DNA from: DATFWC01 sp045801465
GTDB taxonomy: Bacteria; Pseudomonadota; Alphaproteobacteria; Rhizobiales; Xanthobacteraceae
Assembly: GCA_045801465.1 (NCBI GenBank)
Contig: JBJMSU010000131.1
Span: 1-45,068 of the forward strand
Length of the DNA stretch: 45,068 nt
Direction: 5' to 3'
A model generated the notes under the pieces. It made no database searches. It was given only the letters and a program-made list of their open reading frames with translations, and had not been told where the DNA came from. The number at the start of each line of letters is the position of its first letter. Position 1 is the stretch's first letter. A program made the position numbers and the translations under genes. This document shows positions 32,234 through 39,956 of this stretch, piece by piece.

Positions 32234-34258
32234 ATGTTCGCACGCTTCCTCCTCGGCTTGCGGCTTGTTTTCGGCTTGCCGAGGCGCTTCCTCCCCACGC
32301 TTTCGGTGCGGGCTCGCATTGCTGCGCTCGCGTTGATCCCGGTCGTCGGATTCATCGCCAACGGGCTGAATTATCTGGTCAGCGAGCAAGCGATCGGCCA
32401 GGCGTTTGATGATGTCGGACGCTCCAATGATCTCACCGACGCCAGCCGCGATCTCAGGGGCAAGCTGGAAGCGATTCGCTTCGTCGCCAAGGAAATGGCC
32501 GTCCATCCCGGGCCTGCTCTCGTCAAGTCCTTCGGTGATCATCTCGGCATTGCGGTGAAGAGTCTCGAAGAGATTCAGAAGAACGGCGATCCCGAAGACA
32601 CCAGGACGATTCCCCACATCCTGCGCACCGTGAGCGGGCTCAAGGAGAATTTCGCAAGTCTCGCCGAGGCGCAGGAGCTCGTCGGCTACACCGAGAAGCA
32701 GGGACTGAATGGCCAGCTGAATCAGGCAGCCGCCAAGGTCGAACAGACGATCAAGGCGTCGAGCTGGCTGCCCCTGGTCGACGCCCAGAAACTATCGATG
32801 TCGGTGTTGTCGATGCGGCGGTTCGAGGCGCAGTACAAGCTGCGGCGTGAAAATGCAGCGCGCAAGGACTTCTTCGCCGAGGTCGATAATTTCAACAAGG
32901 CGCTCGACGAGCTCCTCAACCCGGAGACCAGCAAGATCGATCTGCGCAACAGCATCAAAGGCTATGCCGCGATGTTCCGCGAATACGTGTCGCAGATGAA
33001 CAATGTCGACTCGCAATTGACCTTGATCGATCAGGACGCGCAGGAGATGACGCCGCTTGCCGACCGCATCGCGGGGGCGGCCAAGCGCAGCGAGGGAAAG
33101 GCGACGACCCAGCTCGAAGCCTCGCAACAGCAGACGAAGGTGCTGGTGGTCGGCATCGGCTTGGCGGTTGTCGCCCTCGGCCTCCTCCTCAGCTATCTGA
33201 TCGGCCGCAGCATCACCGGGCCGCTCAACGGCCTTGCGGCGGCCATGGGACAGCTCGCCGAAGGCGACACCTCGGTCGCCATTCCGGCAACCGAGATCAA
33301 CGACGAGATCGGCCACATGGCTCGTACCGTCCTCGTGTTCCGCGACAATGCGATCGAGCGCGAGCGGCTCTCCGGCAACGAGGCGGAGACCAGTCGCGAG
33401 CGCGAACGCCGCAGCCAGACGATCGCGGCGACCATCGGCGGTTTCGAGCGCTCGGTCGATCAGGCGCTGGCGAAGCTGCGCGGCGCGGCCGAACGTCTGG
33501 ACACCGCCGCCGCGGCGCTGAACGGTGCCGCCGACGCGGTCTCGGCAGAAGCGCGCTCGGCGGAGGAGCGAGTCGCCGCAGCGTCCGAGAACGTGAGCGC
33601 CGCAGCGGCATCGGCCGAAGAGCTGACCGGCTCGATCGGCTCGATCGCGGAACAGGCGGCCAAATCGACCGAGGTCGCCGGCCGTGCGGTGGCAGAGGCG
33701 CAGCGCACCGTCAGCACGATGTCGGATCTCGGCAACGCGGCGACGCGCATCGGCGAAGTGATCGGATTGATCCAGGCGATTGCCGGGCAGACCAATCTGC
33801 TCGCCCTCAATGCAACCATCGAGGCGGCGCGTGCCGGCGAGGCCGGCAAGGGATTCGCCGTGGTGGCGTCCGAGGTCAAGTCGCTGGCGGGACAGACCGG
33901 CAAGGCGACCGAAGAGATCGCCGCGCAGATCGGCGCCATCCAGTCGGCCGCGGGCGATGCCGCGCAGGCCATCGAGCAGGTCAACGCCATCATCGAAGAC
34001 ATGTCCGGCATTGCGACGACCGTCGCCACCGCCGTGGAGGAGCAGAACGCCGCCGTGGCGTCGATTGCCGAGGGCGTCAACCGCGCGTCCAGCGAGGCCC
34101 GCTCCGGTGCGCAGGCCATGAGCCGCGTGGCCGGACGTTCCCAGGACGCACGCACCACCGCAGGCGATGTGAAATCGCTCGCCGAGTCGTTGGCCAGCGA
34201 GGCCGAGAGTCTCGACAGCGAAGTGCGGCGCTTCCTCGCCCAGGTGCGCGCAGCCTGA
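32234..34258 (+). CDS. methyl-accepting chemotaxis protein (HAMP + MCP signalling domain)
   Basis: A 674-aa transmembrane chemoreceptor. TM1 is at about residues 28-48; a periplasmic helical ligand-binding domain follows (about 49-300), TM2 at about 303-322, then HAMP (GPLNGLAAAMGQLAEGD) and a long coiled-coil signalling domain. The hairpin tip that binds CheA/CheW reads AGQTNLLALNATIEAARAGE at about residues 517-536, followed by GKGFAVVASEVKSLA, both highly conserved. A GGGGGAC upstream of the ATG serves as ribosome-binding site. No C-terminal CheR/CheB pentapeptide is seen. No chemotaxis or flagellar genes are adjacent, so it is an orphan receptor; the ligand is unknown. The repeat copy at 34262 follows four bases after its stop. 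Confidence 0.93.
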   Translation: MFARFLLGLRLVFGLPRRFLPTLSVRARIAALALIPVVGFIANGLNYLVSEQAIGQAFDDVGRSNDLTDASRDLRGKLEAIRFVAKEMAVHPGPALVKSFGDHLGIAVKSLEEIQKNGDPEDTRTIPHILRTVSGLKENFASLAEAQELVGYTEKQGLNGQLNQAAAKVEQTIKASSWLPLVDAQKLSMSVLSMRRFEAQYKLRRENAARKDFFAEVDNFNKALDELLNPETSKIDLRNSIKGYAAMFREYVSQMNNVDSQLTLIDQDAQEMTPLADRIAGAAKRSEGKATTQLEASQQQTKVLVVGIGLAVVALGLLLSYLIGRSITGPLNGLAAAMGQLAEGDTSVAIPATEINDEIGHMARTVLVFRDNAIERERLSGNEAETSRERERRSQTIAATIGGFERSVDQALAKLRGAAERLDTAAAALNGAADAVSAEARSAEERVAAASENVSAAAASAEELTGSIGSIAEQAAKSTEVAGRAVAEAQRTVSTMSDLGNAATRIGEVIGLIQAIAGQTNLLALNATIEAARAGEAGKGFAVVASEVKSLAGQTGKATEEIAAQIGAIQSAAGDAAQAIEQVNAIIEDMSGIATTVATAVEEQNAAVASIAEGVNRASSEARSGAQAMSRVAGRSQDARTTAGDVKSLAESLASEAESLDSEVRRFLAQVRAA

Positions 34259-34261
34259 TCC

Positions 34262-34422
34262 AGTGCCGCCGATTTGAAGTTCCTACAGCGGTGCCGCGCG
34301 CTGGTTTAGGAACGTCAACGCGAAAGCGGCACTGGAACTATAGATTGGCTAGTCCCCCTTTGCTTCCGAAGTTCGTGTCAGAGGGTGCTGCCATGTATCA
34401 CGAACTTCGGAAGCGGGGCACT
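34262..34422. repeat. double-hairpin repeat, copy A
   Basis: 161 bp with two successive hairpins. Hairpin 1: AGTGCCGC (34262-34269) pairs with GCGGCACT (34326-34333); inner GTTCCTA (34279-34285) pairs with TAGGAAC (34307-34313). Hairpin 2: TTCCGAAGTTCGTG (34364-34377) pairs perfectly with CACGAACTTCGGAA (34399-34412), outer arm GGGGCACT at 34415-34422. It occupies the convergent gap between the chemoreceptor gene and chaC. Confidence 0.85.
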
Positions 34423-34427
34423 CGGCG

Positions 34428-35039
34428 TCATCCCGTTCCGGGATGCACCTGTTCGCCATGCACTTCATGAATTCCGTGCAGGCGGTCCGCCAGAAGGTGA
34501 AGTTCGCGGTCGCGGCAGCCCATTGATTCCAGCGCGCGCACCGTGGCGAGCACATAATCGCGGTTCGCCCCGGACTTGCCATGGCCGTGCCGCACGAGGT
34601 GCAGCTGCTCCGCCAAGCCGAGCTTTCCGGCGTATTGCGGATGGCTGCGATCGACCATGTAGCAGACCGCCGGGATGCGGCTCTCGGTGTGGCCGATAAG
34701 GACCACCGGACGCACGCGTTCGATATAGACGCTGGTCACCTGCTCGCGTTCGCGCAGATAGGCGATCGTCTCGGCCCGTCGCCGCGCCGTGACCCGGTAG
34801 GCGACGCCGCGGCAGGTGCCGCCGTGATCGAGACCAAGAACAAGCCCCGGGCGCTCGGGCGTGCCACGGTGGACGAAAGAATAGACGCAGAGCGCCCGAT
34901 GGGCTCCAATCAGGCGGGCCGGAACGCGCTCCGCGTGCGTAAAGCCCGGCCGCCATATCAACGACCCGTAGGCAAACACCCAGAGATCTTCCTGCTTGTG
35001 ATCGAAACTCGGATCCATCGGATCGAAACGAAGGCTCAT
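34428..35039 (-). CDS. chaC: gamma-glutamylcyclotransferase, ChaC type
   Basis: A 203-aa ChaC-family protein, which cleaves glutathione to 5-oxoproline and Cys-Gly. The N-terminal strand-loop WVFAYGSLIWRPGF carries the YGSL substrate-binding motif. Other family blocks: RALCVYSFVHRGTPERPGLVLGLD, GTCRGVAYRV and EREQVTSVYIERVRPV with the catalytic Glu region, then the Tyr-containing RDYVLATVRALESMG. It is full-length. Both flanks are occupied by copies of a double-hairpin repeat: copy A ends 5 bp beyond the stop and copy B overlaps the start codon. The start at 35039 therefore derives from repeat DNA; ATG 35018 is an internal alternative after which the conserved domain begins. Glutathione turnover is the likely role. 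Confidence 0.9.
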   Translation of the reverse strand: MSLRFDPMDPSFDHKQEDLWVFAYGSLIWRPGFTHAERVPARLIGAHRALCVYSFVHRGTPERPGLVLGLDHGGTCRGVAYRVTARRRAETIAYLREREQVTSVYIERVRPVVLIGHTESRIPAVCYMVDRSHPQYAGKLGLAEQLHLVRHGHGKSGANRDYVLATVRALESMGCRDRELHLLADRLHGIHEVHGEQVHPGTG

Positions 35040-35196
35040 GCCGCCGATTTGAATTTCCTACAGCAGTTGCAGCAAACTCGTTCTAGGAACTGCAAATCGA
35101 AAGCGGCACTCGAATGATAGACTCGCCAGTGCCCCTTTGCTTCCGAAGTTCGTGTCACTGCTGCGATGTACCACGAACTTCGGAACGCGGGGCACT
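35038..35196. repeat. double-hairpin repeat, copy B
   Basis: 159 bp, aligned to copy A along its full length. Hairpin 1: left arm reads ATGCCGC rather than AGTGCCGC, right arm GCGGCACT (35103-35110), inner TAGGAAC at 35084-35090. Hairpin 2: AGTGCCCC (35128-35135) pairs with GGGGCACT (35189-35196) and TTCCGAAGTTCGTG (35141-35154) pairs with CACGAACTTCGGAA (35172-35185). It lies in the divergent gap between chaC and the DUF2125 gene. Confidence 0.85.
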
Positions 35197-35272
35197 AGGT
35201 TGACACGGATCGGCCGTTCCGCTCGCCTAACAGTCTGAAATCGCGGGCGCAACCATTCAGGTTGGAGTGCGC

Positions 35273-36322
35273 ATGAGTGAACCGACTGCAGCGGCGCGGC
35301 GGCCTTGGCGCGTGTTCTTGCCGTTTGCTCTCATGATCGTCGTCGCGTTGGCATGGAGCGCGGCCTGGTATTTCGCTGCGCGCCGGGCGGACGCGACGAT
35401 CACGGCCTGGATCGAGCAGGAAGCGCGGTTCGGGCGCATCTATAGCTGCGGCTCGCGCAGCAGCGGCGGCTATCCGTTCCGCATCGAGATGCGCTGTGCC
35501 GATCCTGCAGTGGAGCTTGCCGCGGTGGAACCGCCGCGCGTGCTGCGGGCGAAGGAACTCATGGGCGTCGCTCAGATCTATCAGCCGGATCTGATCATTG
35601 CCGAGATCACGGGGCCGCTTTCGATCGGGGAGGCCGGCCGACCAACGCTCTGGCGCGCCGACTGGCGTCTCGCACAGACGAGCCTCCGCGGCGTCGTCGG
35701 CTCGTCGCAGCGAGTCTCTATCGTGCTCGAAGCGGTCCGGTTCGAGCGGACGGACGGCACCACGACCGAGACATGGGCGGCGGCGAATCGACTCGAAGCG
35801 CATTTGCGCCGCGGTCCCGCCTCTGCTTCCGACCGGCCGGTGCTCGATCTGGCCGCTCAGGTGGCCGGGGCGACGGTGCCGAGCGCGGCCGCGCTCGGCG
35901 GCAGGCCATTCGACGCTGAACTCGTCGCCGTGCTGCGCGGATTGACGGATCTGCGGCCGAAGCCGATGCCGGCTCGCCTGAAGGAATGGCAGGCAGCGGG
36001 CGGTCGTCTTCAAGTCGCTAAATTCCGCCTCCAGCAGGGGGAGGCCGTGGCGGTTGCGGCCGGCGACATCGGGCTTTCCGCCGCCGGCCGTCCCGACGGC
36101 GCCTTCGACATCACCATGGCGGGCTTCGACCGGTTGGCGCAGGACCTGCTCGGCCGTGCTCAAGGCGGCGCACTGCAGTTCGGCTTGATGGCGGGGCTTG
36201 CTTGGCTCGGCCGACCTGCGGAGATCGACGGCAAGCGCGCGGTGGCAGTTCCGCTGCGCGTGAACGACGGCGCGGTCTATCTCGGGCGCATTCCGTTGGG
36301 GAAGGTAGAGCCGCTGTTCTGA
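35273..36322 (+). CDS. DUF2125 domain protein
   Basis: A 349-aa protein of the alphaproteobacterial DUF2125 family, function unknown. An N-terminal membrane anchor spans about residues 13-34 (FLPFALMIVVALAWSAAWYF), and the rest is predicted extracytoplasmic beta-rich repeat structure. Visible family marks are FGRIYSCGSRSSGGYPFRIEMRC (read in parts), with two Cys residues that could form a disulfide, and a C-terminal DGAVYLGRIPLGKVEPLF. GGAG five bases before ATG 35273 decides the start over the GTG at 35267. The gene sits beside chaC and tyrA, a neighbourhood I recall from related genomes. An outer-membrane or lipid-related role is a guess. Confidence 0.85.
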   Translation: MSEPTAAARRPWRVFLPFALMIVVALAWSAAWYFAARRADATITAWIEQEARFGRIYSCGSRSSGGYPFRIEMRCADPAVELAAVEPPRVLRAKELMGVAQIYQPDLIIAEITGPLSIGEAGRPTLWRADWRLAQTSLRGVVGSSQRVSIVLEAVRFERTDGTTTETWAAANRLEAHLRRGPASASDRPVLDLAAQVAGATVPSAAALGGRPFDAELVAVLRGLTDLRPKPMPARLKEWQAAGGRLQVAKFRLQQGEAVAVAAGDIGLSAAGRPDGAFDITMAGFDRLAQDLLGRAQGGALQFGLMAGLAWLGRPAEIDGKRAVAVPLRVNDGAVYLGRIPLGKVEPLF

Positions 36323-36341
36323 CGGGCTGCTGCAAACCGGC

Positions 36342-36518
36342 TTACTTCGCCCGGCGCAGCATGGCCTCAACGTTCCGTTCGATAGCCGACTTATGCTGCG
36401 GGCCGGATCGGTTGGCCGATCGCAGCGCATACACCGCGGCTGCCAAGCTCGCTGCGTTCGTCAGCAGCAAGAAGATGACCGCGACCTGCAGGAGCGAGAT
36501 CATTTGTTCGCGTATCAT
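36342..36518 (-). CDS. small one-helix membrane protein
   Basis: A 58-aa protein opening MIREQMISLLQVAVIFLLLT (first helix about residues 6-28), then a basic, Arg/Lys-rich cytoplasmic-looking tail ending NVEAMLRRAK. The start at 36518 is chosen because GGAGG lies five to ten bases upstream; ATG 36530 and an upstream start are possible. No family recognised. It converges with the DUF2125 gene after 19 bp. Reading frame is open and starts well, but the small size keeps confidence moderate. Confidence 0.5.
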   Translation of the reverse strand: MIREQMISLLQVAVIFLLLTNAASLAAAVYALRSANRSGPQHKSAIERNVEAMLRRAK

Positions 36519-36721
36519 CGGGGCCTCCATGTCGCAACGTCTGTTGTTCGGCGACACGTGTTTGCACGGCGGCCCGAAGTTCAGATCGCGCTTATGTCAG
36601 CCGACCACGGCGAGGGCCGGATGCCCATATCCGCTGCGGCGTGACCTCACGCCAGAAACGCGCATGAACGGGCGTGGGTTCCGCCGCGCGCGTCACGGAG
36701 ACGTGACGGCAGGTCGAGAGG

Positions 36722-37690
36722 TCACTCGCTGTCCGCCGCATAGGGCCGGGGCAGCGGCGCCATCGGCAGGCTCGCGTGCGCGCGGCCGAAATCGGGCACC
36801 GGCGAATCCTGGCCGATGTCGACAATGCCGCGGCGGATGGCACGGGTGCGGGTGAAGAGGTTGAACAGCGTCTCGCCGTCGTCGCGGCGGATTGCGCGCG
36901 TGAGCGTGGCGACGTCCTCGTTGAAGCGGCCGAGGATCTCCAGCACCGCGGCTTTGTTGGCGAGAAAGACATCGCGCCACATGGTCGGGTCGGAGGCGGC
37001 GATGCGCGTGAAGTCGCGAAATCCTCCGGCCGAGAACTTCAGCACCTCCGAGCGGGTCACCTCGGCCAGTTCGTCGGCGGTACCCACGATCGTATAGGCG
37101 ATGAGGTGCGGCAGGTGGCTTGTCACCGCAAGCACGAGATCGTGGTGCTCGGCCGGCATGGTCTCAACGTTGGCGCCGAGCGCGCGCCAGAACGCGGCCA
37201 GCCGCTCGACCGGGACGTCATCGGCGTGGGGCGGCGGCGTCAGGATACACCAGCGATTGACGAACAGCTCGGCGAAGCCGGCATCCGGACCGGAATACTC
37301 GGTGCCGGCCACCGGGTGGGCGGGAATGAGATGGACCCCGCTCGGCATGTGGGGCGCCATGTCGCGCAGGACCGAGGCCTTCACCGAGCCGACGTCGGAG
37401 ACGATGGCGCCCGGCGCAAGATGCGGACCGATCTCCTCCGCCACCGCGCCGCTTTGCCCGACCGGAATGCACACAATGACAAGATCGGCGCCGCCCACCG
37501 CCGCCGCATTGGTCTCGACCACCTGATCGGCGAGCCCAAGCTCGCGCACGCGTCGCCGGGTGGCCGCCGATCTGGCGGTCGCCACGATCGTGCCGGTGAC
37601 GCGTTGCGCACGCGCCGCGCGTGCGATCGAGGAGCCGATCAGGCCGACGCCGATCAAGGCGAGGCGATGGAAGAGCGGAGCGTCGCTCAC
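36722..37690 (-). CDS. tyrA: prephenate/arogenate dehydrogenase
   Basis: A 322-aa TyrA-family dehydrogenase that oxidatively decarboxylates prephenate (or arogenate) toward tyrosine. The dinucleotide-binding motif IGVGLIGSSIARAAR is at residues 13-27. Conserved blocks: SDVGSVKASV, LIPAHPVAGTEYSGP, with the catalytic His in AHPVAGTE, EHHDLVLAVTSHLPHLIAY, and SAGGFRDFTRIAASDPTMWRDV. Cyclohexadienyl and arogenate specificity cannot be separated by eye. It follows hisC by 34 bp on the same strand, forming the group chorismate mutase - hisC - tyrA, in which HisC-type aminotransferases may also transaminate prephenate or hydroxyphenylpyruvate. Confidence 0.95.
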   Translation of the reverse strand: MSDAPLFHRLALIGVGLIGSSIARAARAQRVTGTIVATARSAATRRRVRELGLADQVVETNAAAVGGADLVIVCIPVGQSGAVAEEIGPHLAPGAIVSDVGSVKASVLRDMAPHMPSGVHLIPAHPVAGTEYSGPDAGFAELFVNRWCILTPPPHADDVPVERLAAFWRALGANVETMPAEHHDLVLAVTSHLPHLIAYTIVGTADELAEVTRSEVLKFSAGGFRDFTRIAASDPTMWRDVFLANKAAVLEILGRFNEDVATLTRAIRRDDGETLFNLFTRTRAIRRGIVDIGQDSPVPDFGRAHASLPMAPLPRPYAADSE

Positions 37691-37724
37691 CGCACCACCG
37701 CCTTTTCTGTCTCCGCCGCGATGG

Positions 37725-38831
37725 TCACCGCGCGTTCCCCAGAAATTCGGCGAGGGCGGCGATGACGAGGCGGTTGGCCTCCTCGGTGCCGACGCTCATC
37801 CGCAAAGCGTTGGGCAGCTTGTAGGCGCCGACCTGGCGCAGGATGAGGCCGCGCGCGGTGAGAAAGGCGTCGGCATCCTTGGCGCGGCGGCCATCCGTTG
37901 TCGGAAAATGGATGAGAACGAAATTGGCGACGCTGGGCGTGACCTGGAGCCCGAGCTTACCGATTTCCTCGGTCAGCCAGGCGAGCCAGCGCGTGTTGTG
38001 CTCGCGCGACATCTCGACATGCGCGCTGTCCTGGATCGCCGCGATGCCGGCAGCGATCGCCGGCAAATTGACATTGAAAGGCCCACGAATGCGGTTGACC
38101 GCATCGACGATATGGGCCGGGCCGTACAGCCAGCCGAGCCGCAGTGCGGCGAGGCCATAGATCTTGGAGAAGGTGCGGCACATCACGACATTGTCGGAAG
38201 TCGCCACCAGCTCGATACCGGACTCGTAGTCGTTGCGACGCACATACTCGGCATAGGCCGCGTCGAGCACGAGCACCACGTCGGCCGGAAGCCCGGCATG
38301 CAGCCGCTTCACCGCGTCGAACGGGATGTAGGTGCCGGTCGGGTTGTTGGGATTGGCCAAGAATACGATCCTGGTGCGCGGCGTCACGGCGGCGAGGATG
38401 GCGTCGACATCGGCGGTGTAATTCTTCTCGGCGGCAACCACCGGCTTCCCCCCGGCCCCCAATGTCGCGATCGGATAGACGAGAAAGCCGTGCGTGGTGT
38501 GGATCGCCTCATCGCCGTCGCGCAGGTAGGCGCGTGCCAGCAGATTGAGGAGATCGTCGGAGCCCGCGCCGCACACGATGCGTGCGGGATCGAGGCCGAA
38601 CGCGCGTGCGATCGCCTCGCGCAAAGCCGACGCCGATCCGTCCGGGTAATCCTGCAACTGGTCGGCGACGCTGCGATAGGCGGCGATCGTCTTCTGGCTC
38701 GGTCCCAGCGGCGACTCGTTGGACGACAGCTTGAACACGCGCGCGAGGCCGGGCGCCTCGCTCTTGCCGGGCACGTAGGCTTCGATGTCGAGCACGCCAG
38801 GACGCGGCCGCGGGCGCAGCAAAGCGGACAT
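37725..38831 (-). CDS. hisC: histidinol-phosphate aminotransferase
   Basis: A 368-aa PLP-dependent aminotransferase (fold type I, HisC group). PLP Lys223 lies in CRTFSKIYGLAALRLGW. Also seen: KLSSNESPLGPS at the N-terminus, the GAGSDDLLNLLARAYL segment, FLANPNNPTGTYIPF with the conserved Asn, VLVLDAAYAEY with the Asp that contacts the pyridine nitrogen, and a C-terminal RLVIAALAEFL. In the context of chorismate mutase and tyrA it may serve aromatic amino acid synthesis (phenylpyruvate or hydroxyphenylpyruvate transamination) as well as or instead of histidine synthesis, since hisC-tyrA groups with aromatic roles are known. It overlaps neither neighbour. Confidence 0.93.
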   Translation of the reverse strand: MSALLRPRPRPGVLDIEAYVPGKSEAPGLARVFKLSSNESPLGPSQKTIAAYRSVADQLQDYPDGSASALREAIARAFGLDPARIVCGAGSDDLLNLLARAYLRDGDEAIHTTHGFLVYPIATLGAGGKPVVAAEKNYTADVDAILAAVTPRTRIVFLANPNNPTGTYIPFDAVKRLHAGLPADVVLVLDAAYAEYVRRNDYESGIELVATSDNVVMCRTFSKIYGLAALRLGWLYGPAHIVDAVNRIRGPFNVNLPAIAAGIAAIQDSAHVEMSREHNTRWLAWLTEEIGKLGLQVTPSVANFVLIHFPTTDGRRAKDADAFLTARGLILRQVGAYKLPNALRMSVGTEEANRLVIAALAEFLGNAR

Positions 38832-38894
38832 TCGAGCAAAAGCCTCTCTTCAGGCGGCGGCCCGCCGGGATGACAGGTCAGCGACCGGTCGCGA

Positions 38895-39767
38895 TCAGCG
38901 ACCGGTCGGCACCGGAGGCTGGCCTTCGGCCGAGACCGTATAGCGGGTCGCGTGGCTTCCGACGAGGGCGGACGAACGCACGCTGGCGCCAGCCTTGACG
39001 AGCACGTCCACTGTGGTGGCGAAACTGCTGCCCTGCGGGATCGAAACCAGCAGAGCCGCGCCGTCGAAGGCGCGGTCCGGCACGGCGATCACCTCCGCGA
39101 ACTCGGTCAAGGCCTGCGCCGGGCCGGCGCCCCAACCGGCGACGCGCACGCTCCAAACCTCAACGTCACGCACCATAGCATCGGCGGCTGCGCGCGAGAT
39201 GACGAAGACCGGAAGCGCAGCCGGATGATCAGCGCGCTCGACGAAGGGCAGCCGAGCGATGATCTTGGGCGCGCTCTCGAACTCGAGGCTCGTCCACCAG
39301 GGCGCCGCGCCGGCGACGCCGAAGGCGGGCACCAGGCCGAGGTCGCCCTTCGACTCGGCGACCGCCGCAACGGCGCCGGAGGCGCCCACGTGCGGCACGA
39401 ACGGCACGGTGAAGCCGAAATGGAAGCGCGCCGAATCGCGCGTCACTGCCTCGCCGGCCGAGACATCGGCGTGGACCGAGAACGGCGCCTGCACGTAGGT
39501 GAAGGTGGCGATGATGACGCGCCAGATGCTCTCGGCAGTGTCGAGCGGCAGGATGCCGTGATGACGTTCGACCAGGCGCCGCATCATCTCGGCCTCGCGC
39601 GCAGGACGGAAAGCGGAGCCGGTTTCCTCCGTGCGTTTGGCCGCGATCAGCCGGTCGATGATGTCGCCGCGCTGCATGAGGAGACGGTGCATCCCCTCGT
39701 CGATGGCATCGATCTCGCGGCGCAGATCGGCGAGCGTCGGCTGGTCGGCACGGGAAACCTTTGGCAT
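38895..39767 (-). CDS. chorismate mutase fused to a diverged prephenate-dehydratase-like domain
   Basis: A 290-aa protein counted from ATG 39767; a TTG at 39776 is possible. The N-terminal AroQ-type chorismate mutase (about residues 10-95) turns chorismate into prephenate. Residues matching the E. coli active site: Arg16, Arg33, Lys44, Arg57 followed by Glu58, and Gln93. Residues about 100-285 have no obvious domain, but KGDLGLVPAFGVAG recalls the DxGVLPIENS segment of prephenate dehydratase, and HATRY near the C-terminus recalls its NxTRF catalytic motif, so this looks like a degenerate PheA dehydratase region lacking most of its signature. It leads the chorismate mutase - hisC - tyrA group on the minus strand. 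Confidence 0.87.
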   Translation of the reverse strand: MPKVSRADQPTLADLRREIDAIDEGMHRLLMQRGDIIDRLIAAKRTEETGSAFRPAREAEMMRRLVERHHGILPLDTAESIWRVIIATFTYVQAPFSVHADVSAGEAVTRDSARFHFGFTVPFVPHVGASGAVAAVAESKGDLGLVPAFGVAGAAPWWTSLEFESAPKIIARLPFVERADHPAALPVFVISRAAADAMVRDVEVWSVRVAGWGAGPAQALTEFAEVIAVPDRAFDGAALLVSIPQGSSFATTVDVLVKAGASVRSSALVGSHATRYTVSAEGQPPVPTGR

Positions 39768-39856
39768 GTCGGGCAATATCCCGCTGGCAGAAACCAGGAG
39801 CAGTCGTCAGTCATGAACGGTGATAGGTGGGACGCCAGGCGAAAGCAAAGAAAACA

Positions 39857-39884
39857 TTGACACCGCCCGAAGGCGCTATACGTA
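39857..39884 (+). promoter_or_regulatory. metX: candidate metX promoter with TTGACA box
   Basis: TTGACA at 39857-39862 with a TATACG at 39877-39882 (14-bp spacing, short of optimal) about 75 bp before the metX start. The TTGACA hexamer is perfect, but the -10 fit is weak. I could not recognise a SAM-II or other methionine riboswitch here. Confidence 0.25.
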
Positions 39885-39956
39885 AGCCCGCCGCGGCCGT
39901 AATCTTCTGGGTCAGCGTGTATTGGGTTCATCCGGCTCGTCGGGGCGGCAATCAAG

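Noticed and set aside
39777..39956. possible SAM-II or other methionine riboswitch before metX
   Set aside because: The conserved SAM-II pseudoknot bases were not found; only a TTGACA hexamer stands out.
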